Shown: positions 1 through 8,462, counted from the stretch's first letter. The stretch is 64,000 bases of DNA from Shewanella sp. TC10 (GCF_009663145.1 NZ_VKHR01000008.1:43601-107600), one strand, 5' to 3'. Numbers and translations: made by a program. Notes: a model not told the origin generated them from the sequence alone.

Positions 1-2479
1 GCTAATAACAAGTCAGCCTCAACTATTTTGGACCAACTTGGCTATCTGGTGGCAAGGGAATTTCCTTGGCATAATCATCGTTACACCTATCTTTTTGGCG
101 TTGTTGCAATTTAACAAGCCGACCTTTCTGGTTTTCGGGCATTATCGTGGACTTGTATATCCATTAATATTTTTATTGGTTACCTTTGTCGCCATTCAAA
201 AATACACTGGTGTTTCTATTAGAAAAAGCAGTATCGAAGAAATAAAATTAAATACAGAACTAATTGAAAAACAACTTAATCACCAGGTTGAAACTTATTT
301 ATACACCCTATCTAAACTAGCTGATAAACTTTCAGGAAAAGAAACTATTACCCAAGAAGAATTTAAAAATTTAGCATTACCGCTCATCCAAAAAAATAAG
401 GGAATTCAAGCTTTTTCGTGGAATCCTATAATTGAACAAAATGAAAAGCTTGAATTCGAGAGAAGTGTAAAAAATCAGATTTCTTCAGAGTTTACAGTGC
501 GAGGAACACCTATACAAAAGGAAGACCCATTAGTCGTGGTCAAGTGGATTGAACCTTTTGGATTTAACGAAAAAGCATTTGGGTTTAATGTTTTTTCTAA
601 TGAAGCTAGACGAGAAGCGATGATTAAAGCTCAAAACTTAAATACTCCGGTAGCGACAGAGATTATCAATTTAGTTCAACTGAAAACTCAAGAACCAGGT
701 TTTCTGATTTTTTACCCAATTAATAAAGGGCCTTCCCTCAGTAATGACTACTTAACGCAATCTCTAAGCTTATCAGGTTACGCTGTAGGAGTTTTTGTTG
801 TAAGTGATATTGTACTGGGCAGCATAAATAAATACTCAGACTACATCAATATTAGGATTAAAGATCTCGATGCTAATGGAGATGAGATTTTTAACAACCA
901 CCCTAGTGAAGATGATTCCACTCATAACGCGATTGAAGTTTCATTTCCTCTTCACGTTGCGACAAGAAATTGGGAGGTCATTCTATGTGTTTCTCATCAA
1001 ACGGTTTCACTTATTCAAGCCAACAATTCTGTAAATGCTCTTTTCTATGAATCCGTATTTGGCACACTTTGCGTGTTACTTATTTTAACCTTATTTGGCA
1101 CTCATAAGATTCTAATAAACCAAGTTAAAGCTAGAACAAACGAGTTAGTTAAATCTAGAGATGAGCTTAAAAAATATGCATTCAATGATCCACTTACTAA
1201 TTTAGCTAATAGACGTAAATTTATTAAAGAAACAACAAAGATATTAAACATAGCTAAAGCAGAAAACAAAATTGTTGCAATACTATTTCTAGATTTAAAT
1301 CGCTTTAAATATGTCAATGATAGTCTGGGTCACGAATTTGGGGATCGATTACTAATAGAAGTAGCTAAGAACTTTCGTAGCAATCTAAGAAAAGATGACA
1401 TGCTTGCTCGTTTCGGTGGTGATGAATTTACCATTATGTTAGATAATATTTTAAATGTGAATGAAGCTATTTTAGTTTCTAAAAAATTAATTAATGGGCT
1501 TCACACAGCAATACAAATTGATGATAACTCGTTATTCATCTCCACTAGTATTGGTATTGCGATTTATCCTAAAGACGGCTCAAATGTATATGATCTAATT
1601 CGAGCTGCTGATACAGCGATGTATAAAGCTAAGGAGTCATCAGCAGGCTATTTTTGTTATTCCAGCATTTTGAGAAAACAAGCAACAGCGAAATTATTTA
1701 TTGAGTCTGAACTCCCTCAAGCGTTAGATAACAACCAACTAGAATTATACTTTCAGCCAATTGTTGAAATAGTTTCCGGAAATCAAATCGGTTGCGAATG
1801 CTTGCTCCGTTGGAATCATCCATTACACGGCCTTATTTCTCCAGATCGTTTCATTCCAACAGCCGAACTTTCAGGAGAAATTATTCCTATCGGAGCGTGG
1901 GTTATCGATCAAGCATGCAAAAATATACAGCAATGGGAAAGACAAGGTTTTTACCACCAGAAAGTTTCAGTCAATGTTTCTGTAGTACAACTCATGACGG
2001 GCAAGTTAATTGAAAATATAGTAACTTCACTAAAACGTTATGAAATTACAGCCAATAAACTTGAACTTGAAATTACCGAAAGCGTTTTAATGCAAAATAT
2101 TGAAATTGTGACGAATTTGCTTAAAAAATTAAGAAAAATCGGTGTGAGAATAGCTATTGATGACTATGGCACTGGCTATTCATCATTAAGTTATCTCGAT
2201 AAATTACCCATTGATACCTTAAAAATAGACCGTATATTTATCGAACAAATAAATGAGGGTAATCTTGCGATTGTTTGTTCAACATTGCAGTTGGCGAATG
2301 AACTAGGTATTGATGTTGTAGCTGAGGGAATTCAAACAACCAAACAAATACGTGTTTTGAACGAGTATAGTTGTCGTTGGGGGCAAGGTTATTTATTTAG
2401 CCAACCTCTTCCAATCACTGAATATGAAAATTTCTATAAATCAAGTCAAGATAACAAGGTTTTAAATAGATCATTTTAA
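1..2479 (+). CDS. MASE1-CHASE-GGDEF-EAL cyclic-di-GMP turnover protein (5' partial)
   Basis: The frame is open to the left edge of the window, so the true start lies outside; a TTG at 38 is only an internal in-frame codon. The visible N-terminus (WWQGNFLGIIIVTP) looks like the last helices of a MASE1 sensor. An extracytoplasmic CHASE-like region (about residues 70-330) follows, then a membrane helix near 335-360. The GGDEF domain has an intact RFGGDEF and an upstream RKDD inhibitory site (RxxD, five residues before GGDEF). The EAL domain carries ECLLRW, where the family usually has EALLRW, but keeps the metal and catalytic motifs NVS, ITES, DDYGTGYSS, LKID and AEG. Both cyclase and phosphodiesterase activity are therefore possible. 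The ligand sensed is unknown. Confidence 0.9.
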   Translation, partial: LITSQPQLFWTNLAIWWQGNFLGIIIVTPIFLALLQFNKPTFLVFGHYRGLVYPLIFLLVTFVAIQKYTGVSIRKSSIEEIKLNTELIEKQLNHQVETYLYTLSKLADKLSGKETITQEEFKNLALPLIQKNKGIQAFSWNPIIEQNEKLEFERSVKNQISSEFTVRGTPIQKEDPLVVVKWIEPFGFNEKAFGFNVFSNEARREAMIKAQNLNTPVATEIINLVQLKTQEPGFLIFYPINKGPSLSNDYLTQSLSLSGYAVGVFVVSDIVLGSINKYSDYINIRIKDLDANGDEIFNNHPSEDDSTHNAIEVSFPLHVATRNWEVILCVSHQTVSLIQANNSVNALFYESVFGTLCVLLILTLFGTHKILINQVKARTNELVKSRDELKKYAFNDPLTNLANRRKFIKETTKILNIAKAENKIVAILFLDLNRFKYVNDSLGHEFGDRLLIEVAKNFRSNLRKDDMLARFGGDEFTIMLDNILNVNEAILVSKKLINGLHTAIQIDDNSLFISTSIGIAIYPKDGSNVYDLIRAADTAMYKAKESSAGYFCYSSILRKQATAKLFIESELPQALDNNQLELYFQPIVEIVSGNQIGCECLLRWNHPLHGLISPDRFIPTAELSGEIIPIGAWVIDQACKNIQQWERQGFYHQKVSVNVSVVQLMTGKLIENIVTSLKRYEITANKLELEITESVLMQNIEIVTNLLKKLRKIGVRIAIDDYGTGYSSLSYLDKLPIDTLKIDRIFIEQINEGNLAIVCSTLQLANELGIDVVAEGIQTTKQIRVLNEYSCRWGQGYLFSQPLPITEYENFYKSSQDNKVLNRSF

Positions 2480-2589
2480 TAAATTTTTGCCTTATCATTT
2501 TTGCTGTTCTTTCTAATCCCGAAAGACAAAAGCACGCAAAACTTCTACGACGAGCTACTTTGATTGTAAAAATAGAACAACGAAATACA

Positions 2590-3254
2590 GCTCAACATTT
2601 CTAATGAGCCTTACGTCTCTAATAAAGCGGAAAGTTGAACATTTGTATCCTAAACAGAGACCTACAAACCCATGCCTAATTATAAATACACAAGAACGAA
2701 AAAAGGCTCATCATTTCTGATGAGCCTTTCGTCTTAAATATGGCGGAGAGATAGCATATTTTTGAAAGTGGAACCCTACACATTGTTGAACTACAAACCT
2801 ATGTTGTTTTATGTATTAAACTCTAGATAGCAAAAAGCCAGCTAATTAATTAGCGGCCTTTTCTAAATGTGGCGGAGAGATAGCCTATTTTTTGAAAGAG
2901 GAACCCTAAATGGAATGCGCTACAAACCAATTTGCAATATTCCAAAAATCAGTCACAAAAAAGCCCGCTATTTTCAATAACAGACTCTTTCGATAAATAT
3001 AGCGGTGAGATTGCGATTTGAACCCTACATTAATGTGCTACAAACCTTTTAACTCTCTCTTCAAACTAACTCAAATTCAACAAAGCAAAAAGCCCGCTAT
3101 TTTTCAATAACAGGCTCTTTCGATAAATATGGCGGTGAGATTGCGATTTGAACCCTACATTAATGTGCTACAAACCTTTTAACTCTCTCGTCAAACTAAC
3201 TCAAATTCAACAAAGCAAAAAGCCCGCTAATTAATTAGCGGGCTTTTCTAAATA
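2590..3254 (-). repeat. Modular array of tRNA-Ser 3'-end remnants and hairpins, copy 1
   Basis: Downstream of the tRNA-Ser gene at 3255-3345 (read on the minus strand) lie five further copies of the tRNA 3' portion: CCA end, acceptor 3' strand, T-arm and part of the variable arm, with the anticodon half missing. Remnants lie at about 3130-3176, 3000-3046, 2870-2931, 2741-2803 and a very worn 2623-2673. Each is followed in the transcript by a terminator-like hairpin: about 3085-3120, 2956-2990, 2831-2862, 2700-2729 and a worn one near 2590-2611. The two remnants nearest the tRNA belong to near-identical modules with a 130 bp period. The hairpin of a module is linked to its spacer, so the module is the unit of duplication. 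No ORF is supported here. Confidence 0.85.
3216..3247 (-). terminator. Rho-independent terminator of the first tRNA-Ser gene
   Basis: A perfect stem of AAAAGCCCGCTAA pairs with TTAGCGGGCTTTT around a TTAA loop. On the minus strand it ends in a T-run, eight bases after the tRNA CCA end. Confidence 0.8.
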
Positions 3255-3345
3255 TGGCGGAGAGATAGGGATTTGAACCCTAGATGGGCTACAAACCCAT
3301 GCCGGTTTTCAAGACCGGTGCATTCGACCACTCTGCCATCTCTCC
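3255..3345 (-). tRNA. tRNA-Ser (anticodon UGA), copy 1
   Basis: The 91 nt reverse complement folds as a class II tRNA. Acceptor GGAGAGA pairs with TCTCTCC, with discriminator G and an encoded CCA. The anticodon arm CCGGT-CTTGAAA-ACCGG has anticodon TGA at 3309-3311. A long variable arm and a T-loop TTCAAAT are present, as expected for serine. Copy 2 at 6999-7089 is identical, and the identity extends 18 bases past the 5' end. Confidence 0.97.
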
Positions 3346-3356
3346 GAACGCCGAGA

Positions 3357-3385
3357 ATAATAAGGGGATGACGGTTTGCTGTAAA
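3357..3385 (-). promoter_or_regulatory. Sigma-70 promoter of tRNA-Ser copy 1
   Basis: On the minus strand the -35 is TTTACA (3380-3385) and the -10 is TATTAT (3357-3362), with a 17 bp spacer. The -10 lies 12 bases from the tRNA 5' end and is followed by a GC-rich TCTCGGCG, which resembles a stringent discriminator. The same two hexamers and spacing occur at copy 2, although the spacer sequence has diverged. Confidence 0.75.
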
Positions 3386-3561
3386 GGATAATTTAGTAAT
3401 TATTAGCTGTTTGTCTAAGTTAACATCACTCTGATCGTTTTTTGTCATCATTGGATAAATTAACCTCAAACACTCAAGCTAATTTACATCAAACTGTAGG
3501 ATCTCATTTGTTCCACGCCTAAACCAAATTGATATAAAAGCCGATATAAAAGATGTTAGCA

Positions 3562-3596
3562 AATAAAAAAGTCACTTCCTTAAACAGAAAGTGACT
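3562..3596 (-). terminator. Terminator downstream of the MerC-like gene
   Basis: The stem AGTCACTT pairs with AAGTGACT. The A-run at 3562-3570 becomes a T-run in the minus-strand transcript coming from the gene that ends at 3640. Confidence 0.65.
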
Positions 3597-3639
3597 CTTA
3601 ATCAATCATCTCGTTGAAGCAAATAAATAATGGAGTTAA

Positions 3640-4041
3640 TTAGTTACCATTGCAGCATTCTTGCTTTCGACATAATTTGAAATTTCTAATGTGAGCTAAA
3701 GCTACAATGACTGCACCAAAGATAGTTGCCACTTTTTCCCCTACCTCACCTAAATAGTCATGGCCATAAAGGGCTGATGCCGCTAATGCAATGAGTCCGG
3801 TTACTGCTAACAATAAAACTTTCGTGTCTTTATGACGCTTACAACCCAATAAAACCGCTATAGAACTGGTTGGTAAAACAATCCAAACCATCACTTGATG
3901 ATACAGATGATCAGATAATGGCAAAGCTGACAATGATGGTAGCAAAGCAAGTAAAACTGGGGGCGCAACACAATGTATTGCACACAAAGCAGAAATCGCT
4001 ATGGCAAATTTGTCTAACACAGACTGAATGGCGTGGTTCAT
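3640..4041 (-). CDS. MerC-domain small inner-membrane protein
   Basis: A 133 aa protein with about four predicted membrane helices. Its first helix carries CAIHCVAPP, the conserved Cys pair of the MerC family, which binds and moves soft metal ions in mercury-resistance operons. The tail ends in a short Cys-containing segment (LCRKQECCNGN) that could also bind metal. No merR, merA, merT or merP gene is near, so a dedicated mercury role is unlikely; chromosomal MerC-domain proteins are mostly uncharacterised. It stands alone, with its own terminator and a palindrome upstream (4107-4125) that resembles a zinc-uptake-regulator site. A metal-related role is an inference. Confidence 0.75.
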   Translation of the reverse strand: MNHAIQSVLDKFAIAISALCAIHCVAPPVLLALLPSLSALPLSDHLYHQVMVWIVLPTSSIAVLLGCKRHKDTKVLLLAVTGLIALAASALYGHDYLGEVGEKVATIFGAVIVALAHIRNFKLCRKQECCNGN

Positions 4042-4106
4042 TTTCTTCCTTAAAACACAATGGGGTTTAACAGTTCAAGCTAATATTAGACCTGATTACC
4101 GCTCAA

Positions 4107-4125
4107 AATGCTACTATATATCATT
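4107..4125. promoter_or_regulatory. Palindrome resembling a Zur operator upstream of the MerC-like gene
   Basis: AATGCTACTATATATCATT is a 19 bp imperfect palindrome: left arm AATGCTA, right arm TATCATT, one mismatch. It keeps the AATG-TA core of gammaproteobacterial Zur boxes as I recall them and lies 66 bp before the start codon. The rest of the 540 bp between the MerC-like and BCCT genes holds the BCCT terminator and no gene I can support. Confidence 0.3.
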
Positions 4126-4434
4126 TATATTGTTCACCTTTACATAACAAGCTTTAAATTATTAGAGCCGAGTCTAACTGTGATTTAAATAAGTAAGCTT
4201 ATAAAAAAATTCATATTAACTTGCACGAAGCAGAAGTATTAAACCAATGCAGCTTGATTTGTCCTTTAACTGTATTGTTCTAGGTTCATTCACCATTATA
4301 AGTGGCAAGATCCTCTTCAAGTTGTAGAGACATTTTGATCGATACAACGATTTCAAACTGCCCTCTTATACGACAGGTTTCAATTTGATCTTGGTCTATC
4401 TGAAGGAAGTCAGCTAGTGTATTTGTATCAGATA

Positions 4435-4466
4435 CAAAAAAGCCCATTACATAAAGTAACGGGCCT
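4435..4466 (-). terminator. Terminator downstream of the BCCT transporter
   Basis: The stem GCCCATTAC pairs with GTAACGGGC (one mismatch), preceded by an A-run that reads as a T-run on the minus strand. The sequence next to it, AAATATGTCAGAGATA, resembles the AAATATGGCGGAGAGATA junction of the tRNA-Ser remnant modules, so this may be a worn, dispersed module. Confidence 0.6.
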
Positions 4467-4536
4467 TTAAAATATGTCAGAGATAAAACGCTATCTTTTC
4501 TATACCTGATAAATCAATACATAGAATCCATGTTAG

Positions 4537-4595
4537 AACTAAGTTACTGTAATTATTAACTAAGCTACTTTATTCATTGAACTAAGCTACTTTAT
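4537..4595. repeat. Short tandem repeat across the BCCT stop codon
   Basis: AACTAAGYTACT begins at 4537, 4558 and 4580 (21-22 bp period). The last copy contains the BCCT stop codon, so the end of the gene has been duplicated into the 3' flank. Confidence 0.6.
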
Positions 4596-6192
4596 CAGTA
4601 TTATCCATTCTACTTTTTTGCTCAACTTCAGTGAGCAAGCCTCTAATTAAACTAAAACAACCTAAAAGCAAAATGATTGTAAAAGGCAGCGCGGCAATAA
4701 TCGTAATTGACTGTAATGCTTGAATTGACTGCGTCCCTCCAATCCATAACATGACCATCGCGATTGCTCCAGAGATCACAACCCATACTACCTTTTGGCG
4801 AGCAGGGACTTCTAATTTACCGCCGGCAGTCATACCATCAATGACGATAGAACCAGAATCAAGAGTAGTCACAAAGAAAACAATAATCAGTGCGATAGCA
4901 ATTAGCGATAAAATATTGCCCAGAGGATAAGCCTCAAGCATATAAAACAAACTTAGCGATACGTCTGTAATACCTTGATCGATACCTAGCTGCCCTACTT
5001 TATCAATGACCTGCTGAATCGCAACGCCACCGAATGTTGACATCCATGCTGTGGTTACGGCTGTAGGAATGATCAATACACATAATAAAAACTGACGAAT
5101 TGTCCTGCCTTTTGAAATACGTGCGACAAACATGCCGAAAAATGGCGCATACGCTACCCACCAAGCCCAGTAGAAAACTGTCCAACCATGTAACCATGTC
5201 GTGTCATCACGTCCAGATGACTGACTTAAAGGAATGATATTTTTTACATAGCCCGTCACCGCAGTAGCCAGTGAGTCAAGCACTGTGGTGAAATTCAGTA
5301 CTGCAATAAAGCCGATAAAAATAAAGGCGATAATCATGTTGAGGTTACTTAACAACTTCACCCCTCCATTCATGCCTCGCAGTACAGAGAAAATAGCTAA
5401 CCCCATAATGAGTAGGATAATACTCTGCTGGAGGAAGATATTATTATCAAAGCCAAACACATGGCTAATCCCACTTGCAGCCTGCGTTCCACCTAACCCA
5501 AGAGAAGTCGCTAAACCAAACAAGGTTACTAGCACAGTTAATACGTCAATAACATCGCCTGTTTTGCCCCAGACTTTATCCCCGAATATTGGATAAAAAA
5601 CTGATCGCATAGATAAAGGGAGCCCTTTGTTATAAACAAAATAAGCTAGACACAGCGCAGTCATCCCATAGATCGCCCATGCATGAAAACCCCAGTGAAA
5701 AACAGTCGCCCCTAATGACACTTCACGGCCTTCTGCAGTATAAGGGTCAACACTTAACGGAGTACCAAACCAATTAGTAAAAAATGCAGTTGGTTCTGCT
5801 ACGCCCCAAAAAATTAACCCAATTCCCATTCCTGCGGCAAATAGCATCGCTATCCATGACATCATGGAATAGTCAGCCTTGGCTTTATCACCACCTAAAC
5901 GGATCTTCCCTAAAGGTGAAAACGCAATAACAACAGCAAAAAGTAGCATTAAATTGGCTCCCCACATAAATAGGAAGTCAAAATTTGAAAGCACTGCGCC
6001 TTTTACTGCATCAATGGCAGCTTTAGCTTCTGCTGGTGAAAGTACGAGTAAGGTAATGATGAATAGAAGAGATAAGCCAACTGAGGCGGTAAAAACTGTG
6101 TTGTGGACATCCATACCCAACTTATTAACGTTATCTTGTCCAATTTGATAATCTGTTGATTCAATACTGTATTTGTCTGATTTAAAACTCAT
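4582..6192 (-). CDS. BCCT-family betaine/choline/carnitine-type transporter
   Basis: A 536 aa inner-membrane protein with the usual twelve-helix BCCT profile. Family signatures include MGIGLIFWGVAEP and, around residues 330-360, the tryptophan-rich segment WTVFYWAWWVAYAPFFG followed by ISKGRTIRQF. BCCT proteins import quaternary ammonium compounds by Na+ or H+ symport, usually for osmoprotection in marine bacteria. The C-terminal cytoplasmic tail is short, unlike the long osmosensory tail of BetT. The exact substrate cannot be read from sequence. It is a single-gene unit with its own terminator, in the block enclosed by the two tRNA-Ser copies. The 290 bp upstream contain no further gene that I can support. 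Confidence 0.9.
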   Translation of the reverse strand: MSFKSDKYSIESTDYQIGQDNVNKLGMDVHNTVFTASVGLSLLFIITLLVLSPAEAKAAIDAVKGAVLSNFDFLFMWGANLMLLFAVVIAFSPLGKIRLGGDKAKADYSMMSWIAMLFAAGMGIGLIFWGVAEPTAFFTNWFGTPLSVDPYTAEGREVSLGATVFHWGFHAWAIYGMTALCLAYFVYNKGLPLSMRSVFYPIFGDKVWGKTGDVIDVLTVLVTLFGLATSLGLGGTQAASGISHVFGFDNNIFLQQSIILLIMGLAIFSVLRGMNGGVKLLSNLNMIIAFIFIGFIAVLNFTTVLDSLATAVTGYVKNIIPLSQSSGRDDTTWLHGWTVFYWAWWVAYAPFFGMFVARISKGRTIRQFLLCVLIIPTAVTTAWMSTFGGVAIQQVIDKVGQLGIDQGITDVSLSLFYMLEAYPLGNILSLIAIALIIVFFVTTLDSGSIVIDGMTAGGKLEVPARQKVVWVVISGAIAMVMLWIGGTQSIQALQSITIIAALPFTIILLLGCFSLIRGLLTEVEQKSRMDNTDKVA

Positions 6193-6484
6193 AATTTATG
6201 ATGTTCGTATATTCGATTAACGAATATAAAGACCACTCCATTTTGCTTAATGTTTGATTAGCTACCTGCATCACTATATCGATTGTGATGCCTCCTAAAT
6301 GAGAAAAATCAAGGCTACAAGCAAATCCCAAGTGCGGGATTATAGCACAATAAGTTTTCGCAAACTTTGATGTTGAGCTTTCATTCCTAAAGCACTCATA
6401 ATTAAAGCGCACCAGTGATCAATTAACGAAAATAAATAAGCATGGCAAAAAAAAACTATTTCATATATTCCAAATTAAAGAAAC

Positions 6485-6998
6485 AAAAAGCCCGTTACTT
6501 TTCAGTAGCGGGCTTTTCTAAATATAGCTGAGAGATATGGTTTAAACCCTAAATGGATTGCGCTACAAACCAGCTTGTAATGTTCCAAAATTCAGACACA
6601 AAAAAACCGCTATTTTTCAATAACGGGCTCTTTCGATAAATATGGCGAAGAGATAAGGGTTTGAACCCTACATTGTTGAACTACAAACCCATGTAATTTT
6701 ATATATTAAATTCTAGATAGCAAAAAGCTCGTTACTTTGCAGTAACGAGCTTTTCTAAATATGGCGGAGAGATTGGGGTTTGAACCCTAAATGGATTGCG
6801 CTACAAACCAATTTACAATGTTCCAAAATTCAGACACAAAAAAGCCCGCTATTTTTCAATAACGGGCTCTTTCGATAAATATGGCGAAGAGATAAGGGTT
6901 TGAACCCTACATTGATGAACTACAAACCCATGCCTAATTACAAATACACAAGAACGAAAAAAGGCTCATCATTTCTGATGAGCCTTTCGTCTTAAATA
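6485..6998 (-). repeat. Modular array of tRNA-Ser 3'-end remnants and hairpins, copy 2
   Basis: The same architecture as at 2590-3254, downstream of the second tRNA-Ser gene. Remnants lie at 6882-6932, 6762-6811, 6643-6693 and 6525-6571. Each keeps the CCA end, acceptor strand and T-arm, and parts of the variable arm. Hairpins lie at about 6838-6872, 6721-6755, 6598-6632 and 6485-6518. Modules are shared with array 1 in a mosaic: 6920-7012 matches 2662-2754 with one mismatch in 93 bp, and the spacer TTTTATRTATTAAAYTCTAG occurs in both. The T-arms of this array are better preserved than those of array 1. Confidence 0.85.
6956..6990 (-). terminator. Rho-independent terminator of the second tRNA-Ser gene
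   Basis: AAAGGCTCATCA pairs perfectly with TGATGAGCCTTT around a TTTC loop, with a T-run on the minus strand. The same hairpin recurs at 2700-2729 in the other array. Confidence 0.8.
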
Positions 6999-7089
6999 TG
7001 GCGGAGAGATAGGGATTTGAACCCTAGATGGGCTACAAACCCATGCCGGTTTTCAAGACCGGTGCATTCGACCACTCTGCCATCTCTCC
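6999..7089 (-). tRNA. tRNA-Ser (anticodon UGA), copy 2
   Basis: Identical over all 91 nt to the copy at 3255-3345, with the same class II fold, TGA anticodon and encoded CCA. Identity continues through the next 18 bases (to 7107) and then stops apart from the promoter hexamers. Confidence 0.97.
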
Positions 7090-7100
7090 GAACGCCGAGA

Positions 7101-7129
7101 ATAATAATGCCCTCGACGTGCTCTGTAAA
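7101..7129 (-). promoter_or_regulatory. Sigma-70 promoter of tRNA-Ser copy 2
   Basis: The -35 is TTTACA (7124-7129) and the -10 TATTAT (7101-7106), with a 17 bp spacer, read on the minus strand. The spacer differs from that of copy 1, so the hexamers appear to be under selection. Confidence 0.75.
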
Positions 7130-7169
7130 GTATTAAACTAATAAAATATTCTGATTGCCTGTCTTAGCA

Positions 7170-8462
7170 TCAATCTGTTGAATTTTTATCTGAATAAAGT
7201 CCAATACGAGCAGGATCTGGTTTTACAAAGTTATTTTTAACACTATCCCAGCTGTCATGCTTTGATAATAAATAGCCAAAATAAACACCAATAGCACTTA
7301 ACACAATACCTAAACCGATAGTCATTTCAGCATATTGAGCCAACATAGCGACAATGCTTGAAGCACCAAATGCCATGCCGATTTGAATAAAGTTTTGTAA
7401 ACCCGCAGCCTTGGTCGCGTTTTTACTAAATTGTTGTAGCGCGTTATTCACAACAATAGGATAAATAGCACCATTACCTGCTGCTAACACAGAGAATGCA
7501 ATTAATAATGGATAAATTGTATTCATTGGAATAACTAAAGTTACGATGCCAATAAGTGCAACACAGACAAAGAATAAACCAAGAACATATTTAAGTGCGA
7601 CTGGTGCACCAAACTTCTTCACCAGTACCTTACTCATGTACCCGCCCACAATAAACATAATTGTTTGTGGAATAAAACTAAGTCCAATAGCCTGAGCTTC
7701 ATAACCAAACTTAATCATCACACTCGGCCAAACCGTTAAGTAACTAAAGAATGCAGCTGAACAAGCACCAAATATCACCACATTTCCTAAGTAACGAGTA
7801 TTTTTTAAAATGCTTTTATAGCTAATGCTTTCTTGTACTTCTACTTGCTTGGTTTCGCTAGCAACCAGCCACTTGGTTAATACAATCAACAATAATGCAA
7901 TAATGACTAAAGTTACAAATACTGCGCGCCAGCCAAAATTACTGACGATAGAAGCCCCAATTAATGGCGCTACCGCTGGTGATAAAGCAACAAGAGGCAT
8001 AATGTTTGAAAATATTTTTTGTGCTTTATCAGCATCATATTTTTCAACTACAATGGCTTGCCAAATGACACCTGCACTACAAGCACCAAGGGCTTGGAAA
8101 AAACGTGCAATGTTTAGCATCAAAATAGATTCACTGGCTACAATCGCGCCACTTGCTGCTGCAAACAAGGCCAAACCAATAATCAATGCATTTTGCTTAC
8201 CGACTTTTTCAACTAACGGGCCATATAACAATTGACCCAGTGCCAAACCTGCCAAAAAGGTCGTCAAGGAAAAGGCAACATTATTTAAGCTGGTTGAAAA
8301 TGAGTCGGCAATGTTTTGAAACGCAGGTAAATACATGTCGGTGGCGATAAAACCCAACATGCTTAATAAAGCGAGATAAGCTAATAAAATAAAGTACTGT
8401 AAGTTAGCAGGCGTAGAACCTGACGACTTTGTTTCAGTAGACTTAATTGATGCATTGTTCAT
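7170..8462 (-). CDS. punC: PunC-like purine nucleoside efflux MFS protein (Bcr/CflA family)
   Basis: A 430 aa protein with twelve predicted helices and the drug:H+ antiporter hallmarks of the Bcr/CflA family: DMYLPAF in the first helix, LLYGPLVEKVGKQNAL (motif A), and ALSPAVAPLIGASI. It is transcribed divergently from a LysR regulator that closely resembles E. coli PunR (YdhB), the same arrangement as the E. coli punC/punR pair, in which PunC (YdhC) exports purine nucleosides. The assignment rests on family membership plus that conserved neighbour; a general drug exporter is the alternative. A PurR-like box sits in the shared 127 bp promoter region. Confidence 0.8.
   Translation of the reverse strand: MNNASIKSTETKSSGSTPANLQYFILLAYLALLSMLGFIATDMYLPAFQNIADSFSTSLNNVAFSLTTFLAGLALGQLLYGPLVEKVGKQNALIIGLALFAAASGAIVASESILMLNIARFFQALGACSAGVIWQAIVVEKYDADKAQKIFSNIMPLVALSPAVAPLIGASIVSNFGWRAVFVTLVIIALLLIVLTKWLVASETKQVEVQESISYKSILKNTRYLGNVVIFGACSAAFFSYLTVWPSVMIKFGYEAQAIGLSFIPQTIMFIVGGYMSKVLVKKFGAPVALKYVLGLFFVCVALIGIVTLVIPMNTIYPLLIAFSVLAAGNGAIYPIVVNNALQQFSKNATKAAGLQNFIQIGMAFGASSIVAMLAQYAEMTIGLGIVLSAIGVYFGYLLSKHDSWDSVKNNFVKPDPARIGLYSDKNSTD

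Noticed and set aside
3248..3469. ORF of 73 codons on the minus strand
   Set aside because: It runs straight through the tRNA-Ser gene and its promoter; the peptide is just the translated tRNA.
6182..6412. ORF of 76 codons upstream of the BCCT transporter
   Set aside because: It overlaps the BCCT start in another frame, has no ribosome site and resembles nothing known to me.
3346..6998. Integrated mobile element between the two tRNA-Ser copies
   Set aside because: No integrase, transposase or phage gene is present; a simple duplication of the tRNA locus accounts for the direct repeats.
2590..7000. CRISPR-like arrays of regularly repeated units
   Set aside because: The units are diverged copies of the tRNA-Ser 3' end with terminator hairpins. 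Spacers are shared rather than unique, the period is irregular, and no cas gene is present.
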